Below are positions 1 to 10,700 of a stretch of 47,369 bases of DNA, one piece after another; position 1 is the first letter of the stretch; each line of letters starts with the position of its first letter. Where the stretch lies: assembly GCA_016783885.1 (NCBI GenBank), contig JADHVR010000024.1, positions 1-47,369 of the forward strand, read 5' to 3'. The DNA comes from Bacteroidales bacterium. GTDB taxonomy: Bacteria; Bacteroidota; Bacteroidia; Bacteroidales; JAADJA01. Below the pieces are notes generated by a model. It ran no database searches. It was not told where the DNA came from and saw nothing but the letters and a program-made list of their open reading frames with translations. Position numbers and translations under genes: made by a program.

Positions 1-432
1 TTACAAAGTCCATGGTTTGTTCCTCATGTTATAGTTTATATGCTTTCGTATGCATTATTAGGTGTTTCGTCTGCTGTTTCAGCCTGGGGGCTTTATTTAA
101 TCAAGTTCAAAACTTTTAAACCTGAACTTCTTGATAAGGCAGATAATCTTGTTTATATGGGATTCGCATTGCTCACCTTAGGCTTATTGTTTGGTGCTTT
201 ATGGGCAAAAGAAGCCTGGGGGCATTATTGGACCTGGGATCCTAAAGAAACCTGGGCTTTACTTACCTGGTTATGTTACTTGCTATATATACATTTTAGA
301 TTTAAACACAAACAGAAAATACTTACTGCTCTCTGGATACTTGCTCTATCATTTATTGTATTATTGATTTGTTGGGTGGGAATCAATTATCTTGCTGTAA
401 GCGGAAATTCTGTGCATACATATTCCAGCTGA
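1..432 (+). CDS. ccsA: Cytochrome c biogenesis protein CcsA/ResC type, C-terminal part
   Basis: This is the C-terminal 143 residues of a haem-handling membrane protein of cytochrome c maturation system II; the 5' end lies outside the window and the frame is open from base 1. The tryptophan-rich WWD haem-binding signature is visible (WGHYWTWDPKETWALLTW). It is flanked by hydrophobic helices and by two histidines in the places expected for haem ligands: one in the opening PHVIVYM segment and one near the end in GNSVHTY. In this family the protein, with CcsB/ResB, moves haem to the outside and attaches it to apocytochrome c CxxCH motifs. The stop is TGA at 430-432. Identification is secure from the motif; whether it is fused to a CcsB part upstream cannot be seen. 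Confidence 0.88.
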   Translation, partial: LQSPWFVPHVIVYMLSYALLGVSSAVSAWGLYLIKFKTFKPELLDKADNLVYMGFALLTLGLLFGALWAKEAWGHYWTWDPKETWALLTWLCYLLYIHFRFKHKQKILTALWILALSFIVLLICWVGINYLAVSGNSVHTYSS

Positions 433-543
433 TATTAGTGTTTAATGCTTTGTTGTTTATAGGCTTATTTTCACGGTTCTGTAATTTAGATTTATTATTT
501 TAATAGATTTGCTGTTTTTCAAATTTATTTCTTTTTTATAGTT

Positions 544-2373
544 ATGAACAAAAACCCAAACTCATTTATAAAAACTATCTCTTATTTTCCCAAAGATTAT
601 TTATTAATTATTCTCTTTATCCTGTTAAACATTCAAAATATATTTGCGGAAGAAAAAATTCAGCGACTTGAAAGCAAGCTGTTAAACCTACCCGATGATA
701 CTGTAAAAGTAAATATACTGTTAAAAATTGGTGAACATTATTGCAGCATAGATAATGATAAAGCCCTGATGTTTCTTCAGGAAGCATTTACAATCTCAAC
801 ATCTCAAAAATTCACAGAAGGCATTGGAAAAAGCCTTCTGTGGCAAGGTCGTGTGTATTATTACAAAGACGACTATCCCCTTTCAGTCAAATACCTTGAC
901 AAGGCCAAAAATGTACTGGAAACCACAAATGAATTGGACGCCCTTGCTTTCCTCTATTTTGCAAAAGGAGAAATTAGCAACATCCGGGGTGATTACATTC
1001 ATGCTATGGAAATGTACAAAGCCGCAATTCAGCTTACTGAAAAAACAGGGAACCTGAAATTCATGTCATCATACTACAGCAGCATGGGAATGGTGCTTCT
1101 CAACAGGAAAGAACCGGAAAAAGCATTGGATTATTTCAGGGAAACGCTCTCCTTAAAGAAGGTTATTGATGACCAACAAGGAATCTCAAACGCCTTAACC
1201 TGCATTGGCAAATCGTACGAAGAATTGGGAGAGCTTGATTCTTCTTTAATATACTATAACCAGGCTTTAAAAATTCGTTCCAACCTAAAAATTAACAGGG
1301 CAATCGCAGGTTCAGAATACAACATAGGCGGAATATTTATAAAAATGGGCAAGTATGTACAAGCAGAAGAATCCTTACAAATTGCACTTGATAACTTTAT
1401 CATGCTGGAGGAAAAAACCGGTATTATTATTACAAATCTGAGATTGGCAGTTGCCAGAAATTATCAAGGGAAAACCAATGCTGTTCGTCTTGCTGAGGGT
1501 ACATTGTTAATGGCAAAAAAAATAGACAATCCAAACTTAATCAGCCTTGCTTACAAAACCTTGTCTGACATTTACTTTTTCAATAATAACTACAAAGAAT
1601 CCTACGAGTACTTGATCAAGCACAAGAATTTACAGGACAGCTTATTCACTGCCGATAAAGAGCGATTACTGACCGAGTTTGAAGCAAAGTTTCAATCGGA
1701 ACGAAAGGATAATGAAATAAGGTCGCTTATAGGCAAAAGCAAGATTCAACGGGAAAATAATATTTTATTAACTATTATGATCGCTGCTTTGGTTGGAGCT
1801 ATTGTTCTTCTGATTTTCCTGTTCAGACTTAAATCAACAGCATTTAGCCGGCAACAAAAGTTAATGGAACAGGAAAATATCATTCATGCCCAGGAAAGTG
1901 AGATTATTGAAAAGAAAAACCTGATATTGCAGGAACAATTGGAGTCGAAAAACAGGGAACTTGCTTCAAAGGCTTTAGAAATGCTTCGATATAATGATAC
2001 TATCTCGATCGTAATTGAAAAACTAGAAGGTTTTGAAAGTACAGTAAATAAAAACCCGGAAGAGTCAAAACACATTAAAAATATTATTTATGAACTTGAA
2101 AATCAATCAAAACAAAATATCTGGAATGAATTTGACAAGATTTTTAAGAATATACATTCAGGGTTTTACAATAAGATACTTGAAATATGCCCTGATCTTA
2201 CAGCAACAGAAATAAAAACAGCAGCCCTTCTAAAACTTAACCTGACTACAAAAGAAATTGCCGCTATTACTTTTAAATCAGAAGGAGGCATTAAAACCAC
2301 ACGATACCGTTTAAGAAAAAAACTGAACCTCTCGTCTGACGAAAGTCTGGTGCCATTCCTTATGAAGATATAA
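544..2373 (+). CDS. TPR-repeat membrane regulator with C-terminal LuxR-like HTH
   Basis: A 609-residue protein with a Bacteroidota sensor/regulator layout. An N-terminal hydrophobic signal segment (about residues 18-35) is followed by tetratricopeptide repeats (about 55-370), a single membrane helix (about 408-430), a Glu/Lys-rich coiled coil (about 431-480) and a C-terminal helix-turn-helix (about 549-609; LTATEIKTAALLKLNLTTKE, then RYRLRKKL). By family precedent the TPR part is extracytoplasmic and the HTH faces the cytoplasm. A -7-like TAGATTTG lies at 504-511 without a clear -33 partner. The gene is separated from the upstream ccsA by about 110 bp and is probably transcribed alone. Ligand and targets are unknown. 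Confidence 0.8.
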   Translation: MNKNPNSFIKTISYFPKDYLLIILFILLNIQNIFAEEKIQRLESKLLNLPDDTVKVNILLKIGEHYCSIDNDKALMFLQEAFTISTSQKFTEGIGKSLLWQGRVYYYKDDYPLSVKYLDKAKNVLETTNELDALAFLYFAKGEISNIRGDYIHAMEMYKAAIQLTEKTGNLKFMSSYYSSMGMVLLNRKEPEKALDYFRETLSLKKVIDDQQGISNALTCIGKSYEELGELDSSLIYYNQALKIRSNLKINRAIAGSEYNIGGIFIKMGKYVQAEESLQIALDNFIMLEEKTGIIITNLRLAVARNYQGKTNAVRLAEGTLLMAKKIDNPNLISLAYKTLSDIYFFNNNYKESYEYLIKHKNLQDSLFTADKERLLTEFEAKFQSERKDNEIRSLIGKSKIQRENNILLTIMIAALVGAIVLLIFLFRLKSTAFSRQQKLMEQENIIHAQESEIIEKKNLILQEQLESKNRELASKALEMLRYNDTISIVIEKLEGFESTVNKNPEESKHIKNIIYELENQSKQNIWNEFDKIFKNIHSGFYNKILEICPDLTATEIKTAALLKLNLTTKEIAAITFKSEGGIKTTRYRLRKKLNLSSDESLVPFLMKI

Positions 2374-2420
2374 TGATACAATGATTTAATGAAGAAATGA
2401 ATCAACCTATATAGAAAATT

Positions 2421-2525
2421 ATGACAGAAAAAGAAATATTTATTGAAAAGTTAAAAAATAGAACCAGAAAATTTGCAGTAGATTTAATTGTATTTTGCAA
2501 CTCATTAAAGCATTTACTCATTTAA
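2421..2525 (+). pseudogene. N-terminal relic of a four-helix-bundle (23S rRNA IVP family) protein
   Basis: A 34-codon reading frame from ATG to TAA. Its peptide (MTEKEIFIEKLKNRTRKFAV..., ending in CNSLKHLLI) resembles the first helix of the four-helix-bundle proteins found in 23S rRNA intervening sequences and scattered through Bacteroidota genomes. The usual proteins are about 115-130 residues, so roughly three quarters is missing. No continuation is seen in the other frames before the promoter at 2608. The assignment rests on the R-T-[KR]-[KQ]-F-A-[IV]-[DE] pattern only. Confidence 0.4.
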
Positions 2526-2607
2526 TCATTCCCACTTAATTTCAATTAGTTGCAGGGACTGTGACTTTTTGAAACCTCCCATGTTACTTTTTTACAACCT
2601 GTTAAAT

Positions 2608-2638
2608 TTTGATACCCGATAAAGTCAAAATATTTTTG
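2608..2638 (+). promoter_or_regulatory. Bacteroidota-type sigma-ABfr promoter
   Basis: TTTG at 2608-2611 and TATTTTTG at 2631-2638 are separated by 19 nt, matching the TTTG-N19-TAnnTTTG consensus of the primary sigma factor in Bacteroidota. Transcription would begin near 2645, just ahead of the ATG at 2663, so it fixes the start of the lysine-rich micro-ORF. Confidence 0.6.
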
Positions 2639-2662
2639 CCACGCAATCTCTATAAAGTTTGT

Positions 2663-2806
2663 ATGGAAAATAAAGATAAAAATACAGGTAAAAAAAAGAA
2701 AACAAAAAAAAAGAAATCAGAAATTGTTTCCATTGCCGAACTTAAAAATAAAATAAAGCATCAAAGAGGTGCATTACATAAAATCATTAAAAACTATTTA
2801 AAATGA
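2663..2806 (+). CDS. Lysine-rich 47-residue protein, translationally coupled to the next gene
   Basis: A 47-residue basic peptide with 16 lysines, two of them clusters of four (GKKKKTKKKK), then an amphipathic stretch (SIAELKNKIKHQRGALHKII). No known family is recognised. Two things argue that it is a real gene: a well-formed promoter ends about 25 nt before its ATG, and its stop codon overlaps the start of the following T9SS-cargo gene in an ATGA (2803-2806), the classic arrangement for coupled translation. A longer frame from 2609 is unlikely because it would begin inside the -33 element. It could be a nucleic-acid-binding peptide or simply a leader cistron. Confidence 0.5.
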   Translation: MENKDKNTGKKKKTKKKKSEIVSIAELKNKIKHQRGALHKIIKNYLK

Positions 2807-3852
2807 AAAAATTTACTTTACTATTTATTTCAGTTTTTGCGTTACAGTCTCTGTTTTCACAACCTACGCTGACAAGCAGTTTTAATTTTACTATTGGTGA
2901 TACATATCGCTATGATATATATACTGATGTAACAAATATTGATCCCGGCACTGGAGGAGCTAATTTGACTTGGGATTTTGGTACTATATCGGGAGGCACC
3001 TATCTTGAAGGTGATGGTGCTATTTGTGTTGAACCCTCAACAACACCATTTGCTGACTCATCCGCAGTTGCTAACGCCAATATTTGCATCAGGGATGAAG
3101 ATGACCCTACTTTTGGCCCATATCAATATTATGAATGTAATAACACATCGCAGAATCTAATTGCTTTGGGATTCTTAGGTGCAGGTAACACTAGTTTTTC
3201 TCCCTATTCTAACACACAAACAGCAATTGAATTCCCTTTTACCTTTGGTGATAGTTTTGAGGATACCTGGGAATCAATGATGTTTTATATTGATTTGGGT
3301 TATTACTTTATGCGCGATTCATCAATAGTTACAGTTGAAGCAGATGCTTATGGTACAGTTACAACACCTGCCGGAGAGTTTCAAAATGTTTTGCGGGTAA
3401 AAAGAACAACAATTGATTATTCCTGGTCTAACTACGGTGGAACAGGATGGACTCCAAATGGCTCATTCACTGATACTCAATATGAGTGGTATGCACCAAA
3501 TATTAAAGTCCCCGTGATGATTATTCAAGAAATGGAATGGATGCCCGACTTCTTTACTGTAAGATACCTTGTTGATTATAATTTTTCAACAGGAATTGAA
3601 GACAAAGTTGATGTTCATCTTGAAATATTTCCAAATCCTACAACAGACAGGGTTACAATTAAAACTGATGAAATGATTTATAGTGTCAGTATCTATTCAT
3701 TAAATGGCAGGCAATTGGATGCAACCTATTTACAAACAAGCCAACCGCATCAGCAAACAGTTGATTTAAGTAAGTATCAAAAAGGAGTTTATTTAATAGA
3801 GGTTGGATTTGAAGATGGCAATGTTGTGAGAGAAAGAATTATTAAGCAATAA
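2803..3852 (+). CDS. Secreted protein with T9SS C-terminal sorting domain
   Basis: A 349-residue secreted protein. It has a signal peptide (MKKFTLLFISVFALQSLFSQ), a body of about 245 residues rich in Thr, Gly and aromatic residues that I do not recognise, and a C-terminal Por-secretion tail (about residues 272-349). The tail carries the hallmarks FPNPTTDRVTI, VSIYSLNGRQLD, LSKYQKGVYLIEV and a terminal RERIIKQ. Type IX cargo is exported by Sec and then moved across the outer membrane by the Por machinery, which removes the tail. The gene overlaps the lysine-rich micro-ORF by 4 nt and is followed about 100 bp later by a strong hairpin terminator, so the two form a small operon. Confidence 0.85.
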   Translation: MKKFTLLFISVFALQSLFSQPTLTSSFNFTIGDTYRYDIYTDVTNIDPGTGGANLTWDFGTISGGTYLEGDGAICVEPSTTPFADSSAVANANICIRDEDDPTFGPYQYYECNNTSQNLIALGFLGAGNTSFSPYSNTQTAIEFPFTFGDSFEDTWESMMFYIDLGYYFMRDSSIVTVEADAYGTVTTPAGEFQNVLRVKRTTIDYSWSNYGGTGWTPNGSFTDTQYEWYAPNIKVPVMIIQEMEWMPDFFTVRYLVDYNFSTGIEDKVDVHLEIFPNPTTDRVTIKTDEMIYSVSIYSLNGRQLDATYLQTSQPHQQTVDLSKYQKGVYLIEVGFEDGNVVRERIIKQ

Positions 3853-3950
3853 TAAATGCAGATTGGAAACTCAGCTTACCGGCTTAATCAATGTAATTTT
3901 ATTTAGAATCGGAATTTGACATTGATAACAAATTAAGCTAATTACCTAAT

Positions 3951-3990
3951 CCCAGCCCAATGTTTTGATAAATATTGGGCTGGGTTTCAT
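3951..3990 (+). terminator. Intrinsic terminator after the T9SS cargo gene
   Basis: An 11-bp perfect stem (CCCAGCCCAAT at 3951-3961 paired with ATTGGGCTGGG at 3974-3984) with a 12-nt loop is followed by a T-rich run. Confidence 0.75.
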
Positions 3991-4633
3991 TTAAGGTCTT
4001 TGGTTTCAATACCAAGTTAAACACAAGTCTTTTCGGGCAATGGAATAACAAAGACGAATAAATATTTCTAAATTACAGCAAAAACCGGATGCCAAAAACA
4101 GGCAGCGATTTTTTTTGTTGTGAATCGGGCAATATCATCGGCAAATTACCGCTATAAAATAACACGAACAACAATAATTAATAAAAATTAAAACCTTATT
4201 CTGATGGTTCAGGGTAAGGTTTTTTTATTTTTCTTGTACCTTGATTTTTAAATAGATTTTTTCATTCGCATTTTAATTCCTACGGGATTAAGAATTATGC
4301 CCTTAATGGGGATAATCCTTAAATTCCCAATTTGACAAAAGTTGTTTCAAAATGAAAAAATAATAGAAGATTTAAACATAAAAATAATTATATAAAGCTG
4401 AAATCCTGATATATATATTTATTGGTAATATTTTTGAATTATAAATAAGGAAAGGGGATAATTTCAGGCAAAAAAGGTAATATTAGTTGAACGAATATTA
4501 AAAATGTTTAAACCTGGTTTCTGAGATTTACTATTTAAATTAAAGGAATCATGTGTTTTGGCATTGTTATTAGCATTTATTACCTGAAATTTCTCAAGGA
4601 AGATAAAATTTTTAAGTAACTAATAAAAGTGAA
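3991..4633. other. AT-rich intergenic stretch ahead of the secreted-protein cassette
   Basis: Apart from the hairpin at 4190-4226 I see no gene longer than a few dozen codons with family resemblance, no RNA gene and no insertion-sequence ends. The stretch is very AT-rich, and a promoter for the downstream cassette is likely in its last 200 bp, although no clean TTTG-N19-TAnnTTTG pair was found. Confidence 0.5.
4190..4226 (+). terminator. Terminator hairpin, copy 1 of a duplicated 46-bp element
   Basis: AAAACCTTATTCTGA pairs with TCAGGGTAAGGTTTT (15 bp including two G-T pairs) around a TGGT loop, followed by T7. The 46 bases at 4181-4226 are identical to 15065-15110. Nothing obviously needs terminating here, because the T9SS gene already has its own terminator 200 bp upstream. 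Confidence 0.75.
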
Positions 4634-4780
4634 ATGAAATCTTATATCCCATCCATCCTCACAACCATCATTTTTCCGTTTTATTTTACTATTTCATCTT
4701 CATGTTCTTCAAAAATCCCAGTAATGTTTAAATCCTCACATATTACCTACTTTTTGGATTTAATTAAACTAAAAATCTAG
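4634..4780 (+). CDS. Possible 48-residue lipoprotein
   Basis: ATG to TAG, 48 codons, ending 5 bp before the giant secreted-protein gene. The N-terminus resembles a lipoprotein signal (MKSYIPSILTTIIFPFYFTI followed by SSSCSS, a lipobox-like cysteine at about residue 24), with only about 25 residues after the cysteine. No homology is recognised. The close spacing suggests co-transcription with the cassette, but the composition also fits chance in AT-rich DNA. Confidence 0.3.
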   Translation: MKSYIPSILTTIIFPFYFTISSSCSSKIPVMFKSSHITYFLDLIKLKI

Positions 4781-4785
4781 CTAGT

Positions 4786-7700
4786 ATGAAACCAAACTAC
4801 ACTTCTTTTACCATTGCTTTGTTCATTGCGATGATCGCAACGATGGGCATGTTGACAACGGAGTTTGCGAATGCCCAGGATTGGTATGATACCGATTGGC
4901 AATATCGCCGGGAAGTGACAATTGAAAATCCAGGCGCAACAGAACTGACAGACTATCAAGTATTGATAACTTTGGATAATTCCTTTAATTTTGTACACGT
5001 TAATGCTGATGGCAGCGATATTCGGCTTACTGATACTGATGGTACAACACTCATTCCTTTCTGGATAGAGGACTGGGATGTTGGTTCAGAATTAGCAAGG
5101 ATTTGGTTTAAAATGCCCTCCATTTCCATTGGTGGATCGACTGCATATTTCTACTATGGAAATTCAGCTGCAAGTTCTACCAGCGATGGAACTACAACCT
5201 TCAGTTTGTTTGATGATGAAACGTGGGAATCCTCTGGTGGAAGTTTAAATCCCGTCCATGTGGCTACACAACCCTGGTGGGAAGCAACGGTTTCTTATCC
5301 CGTTGTTTTTGAGGATAATTCTTTTCCTGAGCGGGCACGGTTTCATATGCTATACGACGGACATCATGTGCCAGGTGTTGGGCATGCCAAAGGTTATACC
5401 ACCTCACCGGATTTAATTAACTGGACAGCCTGGGACAATGGATTATCGGGTAGTGACCGGATTAATCCCATAATGGGAGTTGGATATACAGGTAGTACAC
5501 AATTTGCATGGGGTGATGTCATCAAAGTAGGATTGACCTATCATATGTATCCCTCAAGTGGTCCTGGTACGACCGTTCATTGTCAATCCACTGATCTAAT
5601 CCACTGGACTGATCAATATGGCGGTACAGTAACTTTTGATGCATTGACATCAGACGATCCTTCCGGTATTGGCACTGGAGTGGCAATTTTAAAGCAGGCG
5701 GACGGTATCACACCAATTATTGTAGATGATAAGTATTGGATGATTTATTTCCATGGTTTCAGTGGAGGTTCAATGTACATGGCCTGGGCAGATGTAGGTG
5801 ATATGTTAACCTGGACTACGTGCTACAGCGGTAGCCCGGTGCTAACACCGAGTGGTTGGGAAGGCAGCAGCCTTTGGACACCCTCTTTTGTAGGAGTTAA
5901 CGATATTTATTACATTTATTACCAGGGTGGATCACCCTATCGGATCGGATTCGCAAGCGCTCCTGCTACCAGTGGTGGAAATCCGGTCACACCCGATAAT
6001 ACACCCTGGACCAAATCGCCAAACAACCCGGTTATCACCAATACTCATGGCTGGGATAATGGTTTTTGCCAGGACCCCGTCCTGAGGTGTTTCGATGGTA
6101 TATACTACATTTTCTATACAGGAGATCCACCCTGGACAAACGGATTTGCTTATTCAGATAGCCCAGAAGGACCCTGGACACAATATGGAGAAACTGGTGG
6201 TGGAGGTGCGAATTGGACAGAGACCGGAACACCTAGTGTTTCCAATGGCATTATCAGCTTTACTTCCGGACAGGCGATCCATTCAACAATCCTGTTTACA
6301 CCAGGGAATGCAGTTGGATTTCGGGCCAACTTTGGCCCCAGCGGAGGAGGGTACAGATGGGGCGGATTTATCAGTGGTACAGGTTCCTCTGGTGGAAACG
6401 ACAGAGCTGTTATTGAAAACTACCCGGTTAATATCGATCTTTATCTTCAAACGTATCCATCCAGCAATCTTTTAACGGGTTTGGATAACCAGTTTCATGT
6501 TTATGAAGTTTTGTGGGAGTTGGGGCGAGCTGACGCCATTGTCGAACATGGATTGGCTTCGACATTTTCTACGACGAATGTACCAAGTATTTCTCTTCCT
6601 CTAAGCTTTCATAATTATACTGAACCATCTCCATTCGATCTGGATTGGGTATTTATAAGGAATTATAGCAACCCTGAACCTTCATCAAACGTTGGGTTAG
6701 AGCAAACCTTTTATACGGAACCTCCGGTTGTCAACAGTCCGGTGATTTATTGTCAGGGTGAAATAGCAGTTCCGCTTACTGCAACTGGTACAAATTTATT
6801 ATGGTATACTACACCCACCGGTGGTACAGGAAGTCCGGTTGCACCCACACCATCAACAGCTATTCAGGGAGCCACAAGCTATTATGTTAGCCAGACATTA
6901 AATGGATATGAGAGTGAAAGGGCTCAAATTGATGTTATCGTGAACGAAACACCGGAAGCCCCTATAGCAGATGTTATACAGCCAACCTGTACTGCTCCCG
7001 GGGGAACCATTACTGTAACATCGCCTCTTACTGGATTGTCTTTCTCCATCGATGGGATTGACTATTCCAATACTACGGGCATTTTTACCGAAGTTAATCC
7101 CGGTAGCTATAATTTGACAGCCAAAAACAATTACGATTGTATTTCACCGGAAATCCCGATTGTAATTAATGCCTTTCCGGGTTCACCTATCGCACCCACA
7201 GCGATGGTAACACAACCTACCTGTACTGTCGCTACTGGGACAATCACTATTACGGCTCCTTCAGGTCCCGGAATGACTTATAGTAAAGATGGGATTGATT
7301 ATACCAATACAACTGGCATTTTCACCGAAGTGGAACCAGGAATATACATTTTAACTGCCAAGGATATTAGTGGTTGTATTTCTCTGGGCACAAGTGTAAC
7401 GGTCGATCCGGCACCTGAAACGCCTCAGGCACCTACGGCTGATGTTACTCAACCAACATGTAACGTTCCTACCGGAACCATAACTGTAACATCATCCATT
7501 ACTGGATTGTTTTTCAGTATTGATGGTGTTGATTATACCAATACCACAGGTGTTTTCACAGATGTGTATCCAGGTACATATGACCTGACAGCTAAAAACA
7601 GTAGCGGTTGTATTTCGCTGGCAACTATAATTATAGTAAATGATGCCCCCTCATCTATCACAGGAACAATTGCTGCCATTGATGACAGCATTTGTCGCGG

Positions 7701-10700
7701 AGAACCTTTTCAATTACAATTGACCGAAGCAACTGGGCAACCACCTTTTACTTTAATCGTAAATGGAAGAGAATATTCCGGTGTAATCATAGAATCCAGT
7801 TTTACCACAATTCCAACTGCTGATGAGACGATATGGGATCCTACTGCAACTCCTGCCATACTTGACAATGGATTATCTACTCCCTATGAATTGGGTGTTA
7901 AGTTTAAAGCCACTGCAAACGGATATATTAAGGGGATTCGTTTCTATAAAGGATTGGGTAATACTGGCATCCATGTAGGTCGCTTGTGGACAAGCGATGG
8001 AATACTACTTGGGGCTGCCACGTTCATGGACGAAACTCCAACAGGCTGGCAGCAGGTATTGTTTATCACTCCGGTTGCCATCACAGCCGATACAACTTAT
8101 GTAGCATCTTATTCTGATCCTGCAGGCCATTTTTCTCTTACCATGCCTTACTTTAACGATACACTGGTAACCAGTGCTAATGAATTATTACAAACCCTTC
8201 CATCACCTACTGGTTCGCCAGCAAATGGAGTTTATAATACAACAGTCGGGGCATTTCCGGATACAACCTACGAACAGTCTCCTAATTACTGGGTCGATGT
8301 TGTATTTGCTTATTCAGTCGATAGTGCAATGGTTACCAGCAACTTAACCAGTATTTCTGATAACGGAGGTTGTACAACTACCGGTAATCCGTTGAGCAGT
8401 GCGGTCGTTAATATCCTTAATCCAAATGCTCCTATTGTCAATAGCCCTGTTTTTTATTATCAGGGCGATGTGGCTGTACCTCTAACCGCAATTGGCATAA
8501 ACTTATTATGGTATACAACTCCTTCAGGAGGGATTGGAAGCCCTGATGCCCCCATACCATCTACAGCTATTCCGGGAACGACAACCTATTATGTAACCCA
8601 GACCATCGATGGATGTGAAAGTCCACGGGCTCTGATTGAAGTTATGGTCACAGGAGAGAGTGGTTGGTTTAATGAAAACTGGCAATATCGTCGTCCAATA
8701 ACAATATCAAATCCTGCTGGAATCCCTTTAACTGATTACCAGGTCATGATATCCCTCGATAATTCATTCGATTTTACAAAAGCAAATCCCGATGGAAGTG
8801 ACATCAGAGTGTCAGATGTTGATGGAACTACCCTTATTTCTTTCTGGATCGAGCATTGGAATGTGACTATCCAGGAAGCGCTGATTTGGATCAAAATACC
8901 ACTGATTTCAACAAATGGATCAACTATATTTCTTTATTATGGAAATACATCTGCATTTTCTGCCAGCAATGGTAGTACTACCTTTAATTTATTTGATGAT
9001 GATTGGGATTTGCCCATTGTTACATTGAATCCCATTCAGGTCTCTTCGCAATCCTGGTGGGAGTCTGAAGTTTCTTACCCAATAGTATTTGAAGATAACT
9101 CATTTCCAAGTCGTGACCGTTTTCATATGCAATACGATGGTCATTTTGTAATCGGACATGCCAAAGGTTACGCAACATCACCCGATTTGATCAATTGGAC
9201 CCCATGGGATAATGGATTATCCGGCAGTGATAGGATCAATCCGACTATGGGTGTTGGTTATACAGGTAACGTACAGTATGCCTGGGGTGATCTGTTCAAA
9301 GTGGATTCTATCTATCACATGTATCCTTCGCGAGGTCCGGGTGTAACTGTCCACTGCCAATCTAATGATCTTGTTCACTGGAACGATCAATATGGTGGTA
9401 CAGTTGCTTTTGATGCATTAACTTCTGATGATCCATCCGGGATTGGTACCGGAGTAGCCCTATTAAAAGAGGCAGATGGCATTACTCCTATTATAGTCGA
9501 TGATAAGTACTGGATGATATATTTCCATGGTTTTAGCGGAGGTCCAGTGTATATGGCATGGGCTGATACAAATGATTTATTAAGTTGGACAACCAGCTAT
9601 GGTGGAAGTCCAGTGCTGACTCCGAGCGGTTGGGAAGGAAGTCGGCTTTGGACTCCATCTTTTACATATGTTAATGACATTTATTACATCTACTACCAGG
9701 GAGGTTCACCCTATCAAATCGGATTTGCAAGTGCTCCTGCTTCCAGCGGTGGAACACCTCTTAGACCAGACAACACAACATGGACTAAATCACCGGATAA
9801 TCCTGTGATAACTAATACTCACGGATGGGATAATGGATTCTGTCAGGATCCGACACTTCGGTGTTTTGACGGAATTTATTACATATTTTATACCGGTGAT
9901 CCACCCTGGACCAACGGATTTGCTTACTCAGATAATCCGGAAGGTCCATGGACACAGTATGGAGCATCTCCTGGCGGAGATACCAACTGGACAATAGGTG
10001 GTAATCCTTCGGTTTCAAATGGTATTATAAGTTTTGATAATCCAGGCAGCTATATCCAATCTCCTGAAACTTTTTCAGAAGGTTGCGCCTTAGGTTACAG
10101 GGCTAATTATAAAGGAGGTACTACTGCCTATAAATGGGCTGGATTTATTAACGGTTATATTGAACCTTTTACCTATATAGGTGTAGCATCTACCGTAGGG
10201 ACTGATCTCATATTAACTAACTATACTACAGGTCCCAGAGAGTGGACATCACTTGGTCCGATATCAGATTCATTTCATGTATATGAACTTACCTGGAGCT
10301 CTGGTGAAACAAAAGCATACATAGATCATTCCCTTGCTGCAATTGGAGCATTAACAAACTATGTCCCAACAGGCCCACTTCCGGTTAGTGTGAGAAATCA
10401 TTCAGATAGCATGTATGGACTTGATATGGACTGGATTTATCTCCGCAAATATATTGATCCTGAACCAGTTTCTACAATTGGTGATGAAGAGATTATTAAA
10501 TTCCTGGACATTAAAGTAATCCTTGAAGGACCTTTTGAAGGATCAAATATGAACACGTTATTAAACGATTTAACCATTTTACCTTTGATCCAGCCCTACA
10601 ATACAACTCCCTGGAACTATCCGGGTATAGAGGCTGTAACTGAAATCCCGAATCCGGATGTGGTTGATTGGATACTTGTTGAACTTCGTGATGCCACGGA

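Noticed and set aside
2609..2662. N-terminal extension of the lysine-rich micro-ORF
   Set aside because: It would start inside the -33 promoter element and upstream of the predicted transcription start.
6095..6475. 126-codon frame inside the giant secreted-protein gene
   Set aside because: It overlaps conserved propeller sequence in another frame, and its peptide looks like out-of-frame translation with no family match.
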